From NCBI RefSeq assembly GCF_900116105.1, contig NZ_FPAC01000011.1, positions 1 to 54,264 on the forward strand: 54,264 nucleotides of DNA, read 5' to 3'. A program made the translations under genes and the position numbers. The notes beneath the pieces are model-generated. The model had not been told where the DNA came from, made no database searches, and saw nothing but the letters and a program-made list of their open reading frames with translations. Source of the DNA: Paenibacillus sp. 453mf (lineage in GTDB: Bacteria > Bacillota > Bacilli > Paenibacillales > Paenibacillaceae). Below, in pieces: positions 42,598 to 51,742 of the stretch (position 1 is its first letter; the number at the start of each line of letters is the position of its first letter).

Positions 42598-43224
42598 CTA
42601 CAGCACTCCCTTCGTTGATGGCACACCGGTAACACGCGGATCGACTGCTGTCGCTTCATCCAGTGCTCTTCCGAGCGCCTTGAACACAGCCTCGATCATA
42701 TGATGGGTATTTTGTCCGTAATGAACGATAACGTGAAGCGTAATTCGTGCCTCAAGCGCGAACTTCCACAGAAATTCCTGTACCAGCTCTGTGGAGAAGC
42801 TTCCTACCTGCTGGGAAGGATACTCTGCCCGATATTCAAAGTGCGGACGATTGCTGATGTCAATGACAACCTGCGCCAGAGCCTCGTCCATCGGAACAAA
42901 CACACTTGCATACCGCTTGATTCCTTTTTTATCGCCTAATGCAGTTAGCAACGTTTGCCCCAGACAAATGCCGATATCCTCCACCGTGTGATGGTCATCA
43001 ATTTCAATATCGCCTTTGGCGACGACTTGGAGATCAAATTGCCCGTGCTTCGTGAACAAGTCAAGCATATGGTTCAGAAAAGGTACATCTGTCTCAATCT
43101 CGGAACGACCTGTTCCATCCACACCGAAGGCAAGCTGAATGTCGGTCTCGTTCGTTTTTCGGCTGACACTTGCTCCGCGGCCTTCTTCAATAAAACTGTT
43201 AACGCTGTTGTCCTGATTTCCCAT
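42598..43224 (-). CDS. hisB: Imidazoleglycerol-phosphate dehydratase
   Basis: 208 residues, monofunctional (no phosphatase domain, in line with a separate hisJ). FLNHMLD, EIDDHHTVEDIGI and HYGQNTHHMIEA supply the Mn-binding His clusters. About 12 residues of polar N-terminal extension precede the usual start. Confidence 0.97.
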   Translation of the reverse strand: MGNQDNSVNSFIEEGRGASVSRKTNETDIQLAFGVDGTGRSEIETDVPFLNHMLDLFTKHGQFDLQVVAKGDIEIDDHHTVEDIGICLGQTLLTALGDKKGIKRYASVFVPMDEALAQVVIDISNRPHFEYRAEYPSQQVGSFSTELVQEFLWKFALEARITLHVIVHYGQNTHHMIEAVFKALGRALDEATAVDPRVTGVPSTKGVL

Positions 43225-43332
43225 TTTACGCCTCCGCTCTCCAGCATCTCGCTCTTATTTCGTTATGATTGTTTTGATATTTATACTCTTGCTTAAAGCA
43301 AACGCAGGGCAGTTAGAAATCATCTTATGCAA

Positions 43333-44619
43333 TTAATTGCGTTCCTGCTGTAATCTAATTTCAATCGCTCGTGCATGCCCTTCTAATCCTTCATGACGAG
43401 CCAGCTCCATAATGGCTTCTCCATTCCTGAGGAGCGCTTCCTTGCTGTAATAGATAAGACTCGATTTTTTCGTAAAATCGTCCACATCGACCGGCGATGC
43501 ATATCTTGCCGTTCCGTTGGTCGGAATAATATGATTCGGCCCTGCAAAATAATCCCCTACCGGCTCAGAGCTGTACGGTCCGAGAAAGATCGCTCCAGCA
43601 TGACGGATATAAGATACATAAGACATCGGCTCCGCCACCATCACTTCAAGATGCTCCGGTGCCAGCTGGTTCACAACCTCAATGCCTTCAAGCAGGGAGC
43701 TCACGACGATAATCGCTCCATGCGCCTCGACCGAAGCTCTCGCAATGTCTTCTCTCGGCAGCTTGCTAAGCTGTTCTTCCACCTCTCGCTGTACCTCTTC
43801 AGCCAGCTGCTGGGATGTCGTCACAAGGATGGCGGACGCCATTTCGTCGTGCTCCGCCTGAGATAACAGGTCGGCGGCAACATAGTCCGCTTTCGCGGTT
43901 TCATCCGCCAGGACCACAATTTCGCTCGGGCCTGCAATACTGTCGATATCGACGGCCCCGAACACCTCACGCTTCGCGAGCGCCACATAAATATTGCCCG
44001 GTCCACAGATCTTGTCGACCTTCTGGATGCTCTCCGTGCCGTAAGCCAAGGCGGCAATCGCCTGCGCGCCGCCCACCCGGTACATCTCGTTAACGCCTGC
44101 TTCCGCAGCAGCCACGAGAATGTACGGGTCAACGCCTTCGCCGCCGCTCGTAGCCGGCGGCGTCACCATCACAATCTCACGCACACCGGCCACCTGTGCT
44201 GGAATGACATTCATCAGCACAGAGGAAGGATATGCTGCCTTGCCGCCCGGCACGTAGACACCGACACGGTCCAGCGGCCGGATAATCTGTCCGAGCAGAC
44301 TTCCATCAGGCTCAAAGTCCATCCAGGAACTTCGTTTCTGTTTCTCATGAAATTTACGTATGTTGTGCGCAGCTGCTCGAATCGCGGTGATAAATGAAGG
44401 CTCCACTACATCATAAGCTGCATTCATCTCCGCCTCGGTCACCTTCAGCTCAGCTGCACTTATTTCGGTCCGGTCATGGAGAGCAGTATACTTTAGCACA
44501 GCTGCATCTCCATCGCTCCGGACATCCTGAATGATTTGACGAACCGCTTCATTTTGTTCCTTCGTTCCATAATCCACATCACGCTGTAGACGGAACTCCT
44601 TCGCCGGTACGATTCTCAT
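43333..44619 (-). CDS. hisD: Histidinol dehydrogenase
   Basis: 428 residues from the ATG at 44619, which has GGAGG 8 bases upstream. Catalyses the last two oxidations to histidine with NAD and zinc. VPGGKAAYPSSVLMN, MYRVGGAQAIAALAYGT, VDKICGPGNIYVALAKR, GPSEIVVLAD, SQAEHDEMASAILVT (zinc and catalytic His) and NHIIPT are present. Between hisG and hisB in the operon. Confidence 0.98.
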   Translation of the reverse strand: MRIVPAKEFRLQRDVDYGTKEQNEAVRQIIQDVRSDGDAAVLKYTALHDRTEISAAELKVTEAEMNAAYDVVEPSFITAIRAAAHNIRKFHEKQKRSSWMDFEPDGSLLGQIIRPLDRVGVYVPGGKAAYPSSVLMNVIPAQVAGVREIVMVTPPATSGGEGVDPYILVAAAEAGVNEMYRVGGAQAIAALAYGTESIQKVDKICGPGNIYVALAKREVFGAVDIDSIAGPSEIVVLADETAKADYVAADLLSQAEHDEMASAILVTTSQQLAEEVQREVEEQLSKLPREDIARASVEAHGAIIVVSSLLEGIEVVNQLAPEHLEVMVAEPMSYVSYIRHAGAIFLGPYSSEPVGDYFAGPNHIIPTNGTARYASPVDVDDFTKKSSLIYYSKEALLRNGEAIMELARHEGLEGHARAIEIRLQQERN

Positions 44620-44794
44620 CTTCCAATCCTCCTTTATCAACATACCTTCAGGGCTACAATCCTTTATTTATCTTGTTAAGTATTCAGTTGCTTAATTGTT
44701 CATTCCATAGATCAAGGTCATGTTGAACCTTATATTGTCAGGGATTACATCAATGAAGCAGCTCTATCATTTCATGCCGTGAACTATTTATCAT

Positions 44795-45430
44795 CTATTC
44801 AGCAGGTGCTGTAATAACCTGCTGCAATGCATCACATAAACTCTGAATCTGTGCATTCTTCATTCGGTAGCTTACCCGGTTTGCAATCAATCGGCTAGTG
44901 ATCTCAAACATGCTTTCGAATTCAATGAGCCCGTTCTCGCGAAGCGTCTGTCCGGTCTCGACCATATCAACGATCCGGTCGGCCAAACCGATTAATGGAG
45001 CAAGCTCAATTGACCCGTTCAGCTTAATGACCTCTACTTGCTGGCCCTGCTCCCTAAAATACTGTGAAGCCACATTCGGATATTTCGTGGCCACTCGCTG
45101 CCTGATGCCTGGCTCCCAGTCCGGTAGTCCGATGACCGACATTCGGCAGCGAGCGATCCCTAAATCAAGCAGCTCATACACGTCTTTGTTTTCCTCTAAC
45201 AAGACATCCTTACCGACAATACCGATATCGGCTGCTCCATACTCTACATAAGTTGGAACATCTACCGGCTTGGCCATAATAAATTCAAGCTGTGCCTCTG
45301 GCAGTGGAATGACCAGCTTGCGGGATTCATCGATATCCGCTGGAATTGCAATGCCTGCCGCACGAAACAGCTCAGAAGCTTTCTTATATATTCTTCCTTT
45401 CGGCATAGCTACCTTCAAAATTTCGCTCAT
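44795..45430 (-). CDS. hisG: ATP phosphoribosyltransferase, short form (HisG-S)
   Basis: 211 residues; lacks the C-terminal regulatory domain of the long form and therefore needs HisZ, which is encoded directly upstream. VAMPKGRIYKKASELF, AADIGIVGKDVLLE and ADRIVDMVETGQTLRENGL (PRPP-binding) are visible. First committed step, the usual point of histidine feedback through HisZ. Confidence 0.97.
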   Translation of the reverse strand: MSEILKVAMPKGRIYKKASELFRAAGIAIPADIDESRKLVIPLPEAQLEFIMAKPVDVPTYVEYGAADIGIVGKDVLLEENKDVYELLDLGIARCRMSVIGLPDWEPGIRQRVATKYPNVASQYFREQGQQVEVIKLNGSIELAPLIGLADRIVDMVETGQTLRENGLIEFESMFEITSRLIANRVSYRMKNAQIQSLCDALQQVITAPAE

Positions 45431-45463
45431 GCTTGATACTCCCTCCCTCTGCCTTCTGCTGAC

Positions 45464-46684
45464 TTATATTGAATTACTGTAAGTATATACCTTCTCATAT
45501 TTTCCCTGGAGCATAGACACCGCATAGTTGGAGCCCTGCTCCCCCATTTCTATTGCCTGGTTATAACAATCGTCATCTCTTCCCATCAGCCTGGTTACAA
45601 CAATCCGTCCTTCGCTTCTCATCTCGCCTGCCCGTGACAAAGCCTCTGCCCGGTGCTCCTTGGTATATTCAATAAGTACAGGGAGCGGCTGTTCTACACG
45701 AATTCCTCTTACTCCGTCGACAATTCGGTTTGTCTTGAGAGCAAAACCGGTAGCAGGCACATCTTTTCCAAATTGCTTCAGCAATTTGTCATATCTGCCT
45801 CCGCTGCATACGGGTGAACCCAGCTCTGCTGCGTATCCCTCAAAGGTCATACCTGTGTAATAAGAAAAGTCACCAATCATCGTCAGATCAATCAGAACAT
45901 GCTGTGATACGCCGTAGGCTTCTAGCACTTCCCACACGCTGCAGAGATGGTTCATGGAGCTGCGGGCTTCACTGCTTGTACTCAGCTGTTCTGCCTTGCT
46001 GCAAATCTCCTTCCCTCCACGTAGGCGGAGAATCGCGTTCATCCGTTCCTTCGATTCATCTTCCAGAGGCAATGCATCAATCTTCTCACGATAACCGACA
46101 TAGTCACGTTTCAGCAGGACTTCCTTAAGCTCCTTCTGCAATTCCTTCTGACCCGGAACAATCTCTTCAAAGAGTCCGTTCAAGAATCCTACATGTCCCA
46201 TCGCAATCTTGAAGGACTGAACTCCTGCAGCTTTCAAAGAAGCAATAGCCAGAGCGACAACCTCTGCATCCGCTTCCGGCGAGTCGTCTCCAACCAGCTC
46301 CACACCGGTCTGAAAGAATTCCGCTTCCCTTCCTGCTTCCTCTTCAATCGCCCGAAACACATTTGCATGATAAGACAGACGCAGAGGCAGCTTCTCCTCC
46401 TTGAGAAGTGAAGATACAACCCGTGCAATCGGTGCTGTCATATCAGAACGAAGGACAAGTGTAGTTCCCCGATTATTAAGCAGTTTAAATAGCTTCCGAT
46501 CCGAGGTAGAGCTGGCAACACCCACGGTGTCATAGTATTCCATGGAGGGTGTTATGATCTGACGATATCCCCAGCTGCCCATGCACTCCAGTACCCGATG
46601 CTCGATGCGGCGCAGTTTATCAACCACATGAGGCAGATAATCGCGTACACCAGCTGGTTTTTCGAAACCCTTTGGTTTAGACAT
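45464..46684 (-). CDS. hisZ: ATP phosphoribosyltransferase regulatory subunit HisZ
   Basis: 406 residues, class II histidyl-tRNA synthetase-like fold without tRNA function. GVRDYLPHVVDKLRRIEHRV, LRSDMTAPIARVV, EFFQTGVELVG and YYTGMTFEGYAAELGSPVCS are the retained motifs; the anticodon-binding domain is missing and a shorter C-terminal part replaces it. First gene of the his operon, 33 bases before hisG, with a good promoter upstream. Confidence 0.96.
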   Translation of the reverse strand: MSKPKGFEKPAGVRDYLPHVVDKLRRIEHRVLECMGSWGYRQIITPSMEYYDTVGVASSTSDRKLFKLLNNRGTTLVLRSDMTAPIARVVSSLLKEEKLPLRLSYHANVFRAIEEEAGREAEFFQTGVELVGDDSPEADAEVVALAIASLKAAGVQSFKIAMGHVGFLNGLFEEIVPGQKELQKELKEVLLKRDYVGYREKIDALPLEDESKERMNAILRLRGGKEICSKAEQLSTSSEARSSMNHLCSVWEVLEAYGVSQHVLIDLTMIGDFSYYTGMTFEGYAAELGSPVCSGGRYDKLLKQFGKDVPATGFALKTNRIVDGVRGIRVEQPLPVLIEYTKEHRAEALSRAGEMRSEGRIVVTRLMGRDDDCYNQAIEMGEQGSNYAVSMLQGKYEKVYTYSNSI

Positions 46685-46780
46685 ATGAATTTCCCCTCAT
46701 TTTATTTATATTTTAATCACGAACAATATCTTTATTGCGTTAATGTACTACCAATCTAACAAATTAAAGAATTATTCGAT

Positions 46781-46809
46781 ATAATATCACGTCTTCCATG
46801 GCACGTCAA
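46781..46809 (-). promoter_or_regulatory. SigA promoter of the his operon
   Basis: TTGACG (46809-46804), 17 bases, TATTAT (46786-46781) on the minus strand. The leader to hisZ is about 90 bases, too short for a T-box, so no tRNA-sensing leader is apparent. Confidence 0.78.
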
Positions 46810-46867
46810 TTCACCTTGAATTGCAAGAGGTTGTCTGCACTCACAATAATGAAGCTTTTTTATATGC

Positions 46868-46895
46868 AAAAAGGACCTGCAGCCGGGTCCTTTTT
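46868..46895. terminator. Bidirectional terminator between the acetyltransferase gene and the his promoter
   Basis: AAAAAGGACC and GGTCCTTTTT form a 10-bp stem with an 8-base loop; T-runs exist on both strands. It mainly serves the minus-strand gene ending at 46911. Confidence 0.82.
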
Positions 46896-46910
46896 CTATC
46901 CAAGTCATAC

Positions 46911-47432
46911 CTATTCTGTTTCTGTTGACTCACTATCACTGGGGATAACGGCCTTAGACTTCAGCTCACGAAGCGGATTGCCGCCAACAAAAGCACCCGG
47001 CGCAACATCCTTATGAACAACGGAACCGGCAGCAACGACCGCACCATCTCCAATGGTGACTCCAGGCAGGATCGTTGAATTTGCTCCAATCAGCACATTA
47101 TCACCTATGATAACATCTCCTAGCCGATATTCCTTAATGAGATACTCATGTGCGAGAATTGTAGTGTTGTATCCAATGACGGAGTTTGTGCCAATCTTGA
47201 TCCTTTCCGGAAAAAACACATCCACCATCACCATAAGTCCAAATGCGGTATAATCTCCTACCTTCATACGAAGCCGGCTTCGATAGATCCAGTTCTTTAA
47301 TGGCAGGATAGGGCAGTATCTTGAGAGCTGGATCCAGATGAAATTGCGAACCCCTTTAAAGGGACTCACCGTACGGTAAATATGCCATAGTGCATTGTGC
47401 CCCTCTACAGGATAACGCTCCACCTTTCTCAC
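46911..47432 (-). CDS. Hexapeptide-repeat acyltransferase (YvoF-like)
   Basis: 173 residues, GTG start with AAGGAG 8 bases upstream. Left-handed beta-helix repeats run from about residue 65 to 150 (GTNSVIGYNTTILAHEYLI; GDNVLIGANSTILPGVTIGD; GAVVAAGSVVHKDVAPGAFV), as in LacA/maltose O-acetyltransferases. The N-terminal 60 residues are basic with Trp/Tyr, possibly membrane-associating. It starts 2 bases after ppaX ends. B. subtilis yvoF holds the same position between ppaX and hisZ. The acceptor is unknown. Confidence 0.88.
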   Translation of the reverse strand: MRKVERYPVEGHNALWHIYRTVSPFKGVRNFIWIQLSRYCPILPLKNWIYRSRLRMKVGDYTAFGLMVMVDVFFPERIKIGTNSVIGYNTTILAHEYLIKEYRLGDVIIGDNVLIGANSTILPGVTIGDGAVVAAGSVVHKDVAPGAFVGGNPLRELKSKAVIPSDSESTETE

Positions 47433-47434
47433 GT

Positions 47435-48079
47435 TTACTGCTCCTTCTGGATTATAGTCAATATATCGTTCATATCATGCAAAATATAATCCGGGCCGTA
47501 CTCCCGCAGCTTCGCCTCACCCTTCAATGACCAAGCCACTCCCGCCGCTTTGACTCCAGCTGCTTTCGCTGACTGGATATCAACTGGACTGTCACCAACC
47601 ATTAAGGTTTGGGCTGGATCGGCTCCGAGCTCTTCAACTGCCTTCTGAACCGGTTCCGGATGCGGTTTGGGATGCGTCACATCCGATACTGTAACGATGA
47701 CCTCCATATACTTCTTAAGATCATACATTTCAAGCACCTTGAGCGTGCTTGGCCGAATTTTTGTCGTTACAACCCCCATCCGGATTCCTTGCTCACGAAG
47801 CTTCTCGCAGACCTCTGTAACATGAGGGAACGGATTAACCATTGCGTCATGGTGGATCGCATTGTATGCACGATAGCCTGTGACGTACTCAGCTACATCT
47901 GACTTCCCTGTAAAAGCCTGCATCTGCTGCTCCAGGGTTCCGCCCATATGCGGAATAATCTCCTCGCGCGGAAGAGCTCCTGGACCAAGCTGATCCAGGA
48001 CATGCAGAAACGAGCTGATAATCAGCTCGTTCGTATCTATTATTGTTCCATCTAAATCAAATAAAACGGTGTTAATCAT
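47435..48079 (-). CDS. ppaX: Pyrophosphatase PpaX (HAD family)
   Basis: 214 residues. HAD motifs: FDLDGTIIDTNELI (nucleophile Asp), VTTK (motif II) and MVGDSPVDIQSAKAAG (motif IV). Hydrolyses pyrophosphate released when HprK dephosphorylates P-Ser-HPr. It lies 6 bases after lgt, in the hprK operon, consistent with that job. Confidence 0.95.
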   Translation of the reverse strand: MINTVLFDLDGTIIDTNELIISSFLHVLDQLGPGALPREEIIPHMGGTLEQQMQAFTGKSDVAEYVTGYRAYNAIHHDAMVNPFPHVTEVCEKLREQGIRMGVVTTKIRPSTLKVLEMYDLKKYMEVIVTVSDVTHPKPHPEPVQKAVEELGADPAQTLMVGDSPVDIQSAKAAGVKAAGVAWSLKGEAKLREYGPDYILHDMNDILTIIQKEQ

Positions 48080-48085
48080 GCTGGA

Positions 48086-49108
48086 CTACTCCTTTTTCTG
48101 ATCAGAGCTCCCCTTGTTGCTGTGAGAAGCATCTTTGATGTCCTTTTCTTTATCCATACTTGTCAGCTCGTCATCTTCCTTAACTGCCGGTGTCTTCGTT
48201 GACACAATCGGATCTGAATAACGTTCCTTGGAGGCACCAGTCACTCGGCGCACAACGATCAGAACGATTGCAATCAATACAAAAGCGATAGACAGCAGCT
48301 GCGAAATCCGGATATTGCCATATTCGGGATCCAAATAACCCATTTCGAAGCCCATAGCGATCATAGGTGACCACATACCGTGAATCATCGATGCAAGCCA
48401 TTCTGGACCTTGGAATGCCAGGCTGTCTGTACGCAGTGCTTCGATAAAGAAACGTCCGATAGAGTACCAGATGAAGTAGGACATGAACAGCTCGCCGGCA
48501 CGCATGAACTTCTGACGACGCAGAATAAACAGGATCAGCAAGCCCACGATATTCCAAACCGATTCGTACAAAAATGCCGGATGATGATATGTACCTTGCA
48601 CGTTCATCTGATTAACAATAAAGTCAGGCAGATGAAGTGTATTTCTCAGGAAAGATTCTTCCACAGATCCACCGTATGCCTCCTGGTTAACGAAGTTCCC
48701 CCAACGGCCGATGGCCTGACCGATAAGCAATCCTGGCGCACAAATATCTACGATTCGCCAGAAGTTATATCCTTTATGCCTGAAATAGAAAAATGCACAA
48801 ATGATTGCGCCAATCAGCGCACCATATATGGCGATACCGCCCTGCCATATCTTAAACACATCCCAGAAGTTGTCCTTGTAGTCATCCCATTGAAAGGCAA
48901 CATAATAAATCCTTGCCCCGATAATGGCCGAAGGGACACCCAGCAGTAATAAATCCATAAAGAAATCAGAAGGTATACCGAAACGTTTGCCTTCCTGCAT
49001 GGCCAGCAGTAAGCCTACAATGGCTGCAGTCCCTAATATCAGCCCATACCAATGAACATTAAGAGAACCAATGGAAAAAGCAATAGGATCAAGTAATAAG
49101 GTACCCAT
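48086..49108 (-). CDS. lgt: Prolipoprotein diacylglyceryl transferase
   Basis: 340 residues from the ATG at 49108 (AAGGAG upstream). Membrane enzyme with about seven helices; HWYGLILGTAAIVG at the N-terminus and the signature GRWGNFVNQEAYGG. It attaches diacylglycerol to the lipobox Cys of lipoproteins such as the sugar-binding protein in this window. The charged cytoplasmic tail of about 50 residues (EDDELTSMDKEKDIKDASHS onward) is longer than in most relatives. Confidence 0.96.
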   Translation of the reverse strand: MGTLLLDPIAFSIGSLNVHWYGLILGTAAIVGLLLAMQEGKRFGIPSDFFMDLLLLGVPSAIIGARIYYVAFQWDDYKDNFWDVFKIWQGGIAIYGALIGAIICAFFYFRHKGYNFWRIVDICAPGLLIGQAIGRWGNFVNQEAYGGSVEESFLRNTLHLPDFIVNQMNVQGTYHHPAFLYESVWNIVGLLILFILRRQKFMRAGELFMSYFIWYSIGRFFIEALRTDSLAFQGPEWLASMIHGMWSPMIAMGFEMGYLDPEYGNIRISQLLSIAFVLIAIVLIVVRRVTGASKERYSDPIVSTKTPAVKEDDELTSMDKEKDIKDASHSNKGSSDQKKE

Positions 49109-49183
49109 TTGTCCACTCCTTAAATTTATCATCACTTTTGTTATACTTTATTCGCGTCGATAGGTGCATAGGTATGGACATAA

Positions 49184-50122
49184 TCAGTCCATATCATCAT
49201 TGTCTTCTGCAATCGTTGCCGTCAGTTTGTTCGTAAACTGAAGCGCAGCATTAACACCCATTCGTTTCAAACGGAAGTTCATAGCTGCTACTTCAATAAT
49301 GACACCCAGGTTACGGCCAGGGCGGACCGGAATCGTAACGAGCGGCACATCCGTATCAATAATACGAGTCGTCTCCTCGTCAAGCCCAAGACGGTCATAT
49401 TGCTTATCCTGCTGCCAAGCCTCAAGCCGAACAACAAGCGTAATCCTCTTGTGATTCCGAATAGCGCCCACACCAAATAGTGTCATTACATTGATAATCC
49501 CCACTCCGCGAATCTCAAGCAAATGTCTGATGAGCTCAGGTGCGGTACCATGTAATTGATTATCTGCCGTTTGGCTGATTTCGACTGCATCATCCGCGAC
49601 AAGGCGGTGACCCCGTTTTACGAGTTCAAGAGCTGCCTCACTCTTACCAATCCCACTGCTTCCTGTAATGAGAAGACCAATGCCATACACATCACACAAA
49701 ACCCCATGAATGGTTGTCGTTGGTGCAAGCTTACCCTCCAAGAAACCTGTAATACGACTTGATAAGATCGTTGTCGACATTGAACTGCGCAGAACAGGCA
49801 GATCACGCTCATTACTGATATCAACCAGCTCCTGAGGCACATCCAGACCGCGAGTCACCACAATACACGGTGTTTCTTCATGACATAAACGGCTCATTCG
49901 ATCTCGACGCTCTTCTTCAGGCAGCATCTGCAAGAAGGCAAGCTCTGTTTTGCCCAGCAGCTGTACTCGTTCCGTTGGATAGTATTCAAAATAACCGGCC
50001 ATTTCAAGGCCTGGTCTGTTCAGATCATCTACTGTAATAGGCCGCTTAAGACCTTTCTCGCCTGAAACGACCTCAAGCTGAAATTCGTTAGCTAGCTCTG
50101 TTACTTTTACTTTTTTAGCCAT
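49184..50122 (-). CDS. hprK: HPr kinase/phosphorylase
   Basis: 312 residues. P-loop TGSSGIGKSEAALEL (about 155), LVADDAVEIS with the catalytic His/Asp region (HGVLCDVYG before it), and EIRGVGIINVMTLFG as the C-terminal signature. It phosphorylates and dephosphorylates Ser46 of HPr and Crh in response to fructose-1,6-bisphosphate and phosphate. First gene of hprK-lgt-ppaX-acetyltransferase. A MITE-like repeat lies 56 bases upstream. Confidence 0.97.
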   Translation of the reverse strand: MAKKVKVTELANEFQLEVVSGEKGLKRPITVDDLNRPGLEMAGYFEYYPTERVQLLGKTELAFLQMLPEEERRDRMSRLCHEETPCIVVTRGLDVPQELVDISNERDLPVLRSSMSTTILSSRITGFLEGKLAPTTTIHGVLCDVYGIGLLITGSSGIGKSEAALELVKRGHRLVADDAVEISQTADNQLHGTAPELIRHLLEIRGVGIINVMTLFGVGAIRNHKRITLVVRLEAWQQDKQYDRLGLDEETTRIIDTDVPLVTIPVRPGRNLGVIIEVAAMNFRLKRMGVNAALQFTNKLTATIAEDNDDMD

Positions 50123-50178
50123 GTTGGATTCTTCCTTCCATTACAATCAGGATGACTCCTGCGAATTATCTTGCTGTT

Positions 50179-50291
50179 GAATCAATTTCATAATACCTTT
50201 AGCTGCTTAAATCAGGGATATATATAGATCAAATTGATTTTTTGTCTATATAGTTTCGATTCACCTTTTTAATGAGTTATGAAATTGATTC
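50179..50291. mobile_element. MITE-like palindromic repeat, copy 2
   Basis: 113 bp, ends GAATCAATTTCATAA and TTATGAAATTGATTC, about 85 percent like the copy at 32373-32489 by eye. The flanks TGTT and GGTT share three of four bases. It sits in the leader/promoter zone of hprK and may affect its transcription or add a foldable 5' segment. The rest of the 50123-50474 gap holds the palindrome TAACATATGTTA (50295-50306) and the msmX terminator. Confidence 0.8.
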
Positions 50292-50414
50292 GGTTAACAT
50301 ATGTTATGTACATCTCTTTACCTATAATCGGAAGTTTCAATGTCATTATCGTATAGGAAATTAGGTCTGAATGCAATGTTCATGCCATGAATGATTTATT
50401 CAGTACTAATATAA

Positions 50415-50453
50415 AATGAAAAGGGCTGCCCTGGCGCTAAGCCAAGACAACCC
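50415..50453 (-). terminator. Terminator of the msmX-type ATPase gene
   Basis: On the minus strand GGGTTGTCTTGGC and GCCAGGGCAGCCC pair with G-T and one mismatch around a 5-base loop, then TTTTCATTTT. Confidence 0.75.
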
Positions 50454-50474
50454 TCTCTATTCTGTCCAAAGATC

Positions 50475-51599
50475 TTAGTCTTGAACAAGTACATTAGCTT
50501 CTGTTTCGATATCGAAGATATGAACTTTGTTCATGTCGATTGCCATTTTTACAGTGCTGCCATCACGAGTATTGGAGCGTCCATCAACACGGGCAATAGT
50601 AACATCGCTGCCTACACCGCTGAGGTACAAGAGCAATTCATGACCAAGGTTCTCACTTACATCTACTTTAGCCGTAAACACAGTGTGTGGGGAAGCTTCC
50701 AGAAATACAGGCTCTTCATGAATATCTTCTGGACGAACACCCAGAATCACATCTTTACCCGCATAGCCTTTGCTCTTCAGAATCTGAGCTTTCCCTTGCG
50801 GGATCTCTACATCAACACCAGTAGCTGTAAAGCGAAGAGTGTCTCCTTGCTGAGACAGCTTACCTTTGATGAAGTTCATTGTTGGAGATCCAATAAAGCC
50901 GGCAACGAACAAGTTCGTCGGATTGTTATACAGCTCTTCCGGAGAAGCCGCTTGTTGAATATATCCGTCTTTCATTACAACGATACGATCACCCATCGTC
51001 ATTGCTTCGATTTGGTCATGCGTTACGTAGATAACGGTTGTTTCCAAACGTTTAGCCAGTTTAGTAATCTCCGCGCGCATCTGTCCACGAAGTTTAGCAT
51101 CCAAGTTGGAGAGCGGCTCATCCATCAAGAAGACTTGAGGATTACGGACGATCGCACGTCCCAATGCGACACGCTGACGCTGACCACCGGAAAGAGCTTT
51201 TGGTTTGCGATCCAGCAAATGCTCGATATCGAGAATTTTAGCTGCTTCGCGAACGCTCTTATCGATTTCTTCTTTTTTCACTTTACGAAGCTTCAAACCG
51301 AATGCCATGTTCTGATATACGTTCATATGCGGATACAAGGCATAGGATTGGAATACCATCGCGATATCGCGGTCTTTTGGAGCCACGTCGTTAACGACAC
51401 GATCACCGATATATAGTTTACCGTCGGAGATTTCCTCAAGGCCGGCAATCATTCGAAGTGTTGTGGATTTACCGCAACCGGAAGGACCTACAAGTACCAG
51501 AAACTCTTTATCCTTAATGTCTAAGTTGATATCAACTACCGTCGCCTTATCTGAACCTGGATATTGTTTGTAGATATGTTCTAAACGTACACCAGCCAT
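50475..51599 (-). CDS. msmX: Sugar ABC transporter ATP-binding protein, MsmX/UgpC type
   Basis: 374 residues. Walker A GPSGCGKSTT (about 38-45), Q-loop VFQSYALYPHM, signature LSGGQRQRVALGRA, Walker B VFLMDEPLSNLDAK, H-loop THDQ, then the MalK-type C-terminal regulatory OB domain (VRPEDIHEEP). GAGGAGG before the ATG. It is not next to any permease gene. MsmX of B. subtilis is a shared ATPase for several CUT1 importers, so this protein could energise the ATPase-less system at 10423-13663. Confidence 0.93.
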   Translation of the reverse strand: MAGVRLEHIYKQYPGSDKATVVDINLDIKDKEFLVLVGPSGCGKSTTLRMIAGLEEISDGKLYIGDRVVNDVAPKDRDIAMVFQSYALYPHMNVYQNMAFGLKLRKVKKEEIDKSVREAAKILDIEHLLDRKPKALSGGQRQRVALGRAIVRNPQVFLMDEPLSNLDAKLRGQMRAEITKLAKRLETTVIYVTHDQIEAMTMGDRIVVMKDGYIQQAASPEELYNNPTNLFVAGFIGSPTMNFIKGKLSQQGDTLRFTATGVDVEIPQGKAQILKSKGYAGKDVILGVRPEDIHEEPVFLEASPHTVFTAKVDVSENLGHELLLYLSGVGSDVTIARVDGRSNTRDGSTVKMAIDMNKVHIFDIETEANVLVQD

Positions 51600-51742
51600 G
51601 ATTATTGCCTCCTCAGCATAATTTCATTAATTCATGTAAACGAATACACACAGCAATATCAATAATGTAATCGAATTCATTTTCTGTTCTTATATTAACC
51701 TAGTTCGGTCTCTTATGACTATGCACAATTCATACAAAAAAA

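Noticed and set aside
46685..46790. Possible T-box leader for the his operon
   Set aside because: The promoter leaves only about 90 bases before hisZ, with no specifier stem, T-box sequence or antiterminator.
50481..51416. 311-codon plus-strand frame opposite the ATPase gene
   Set aside because: Antisense shadow of an obvious ABC ATPase; composition rich in Cys, His, Phe.
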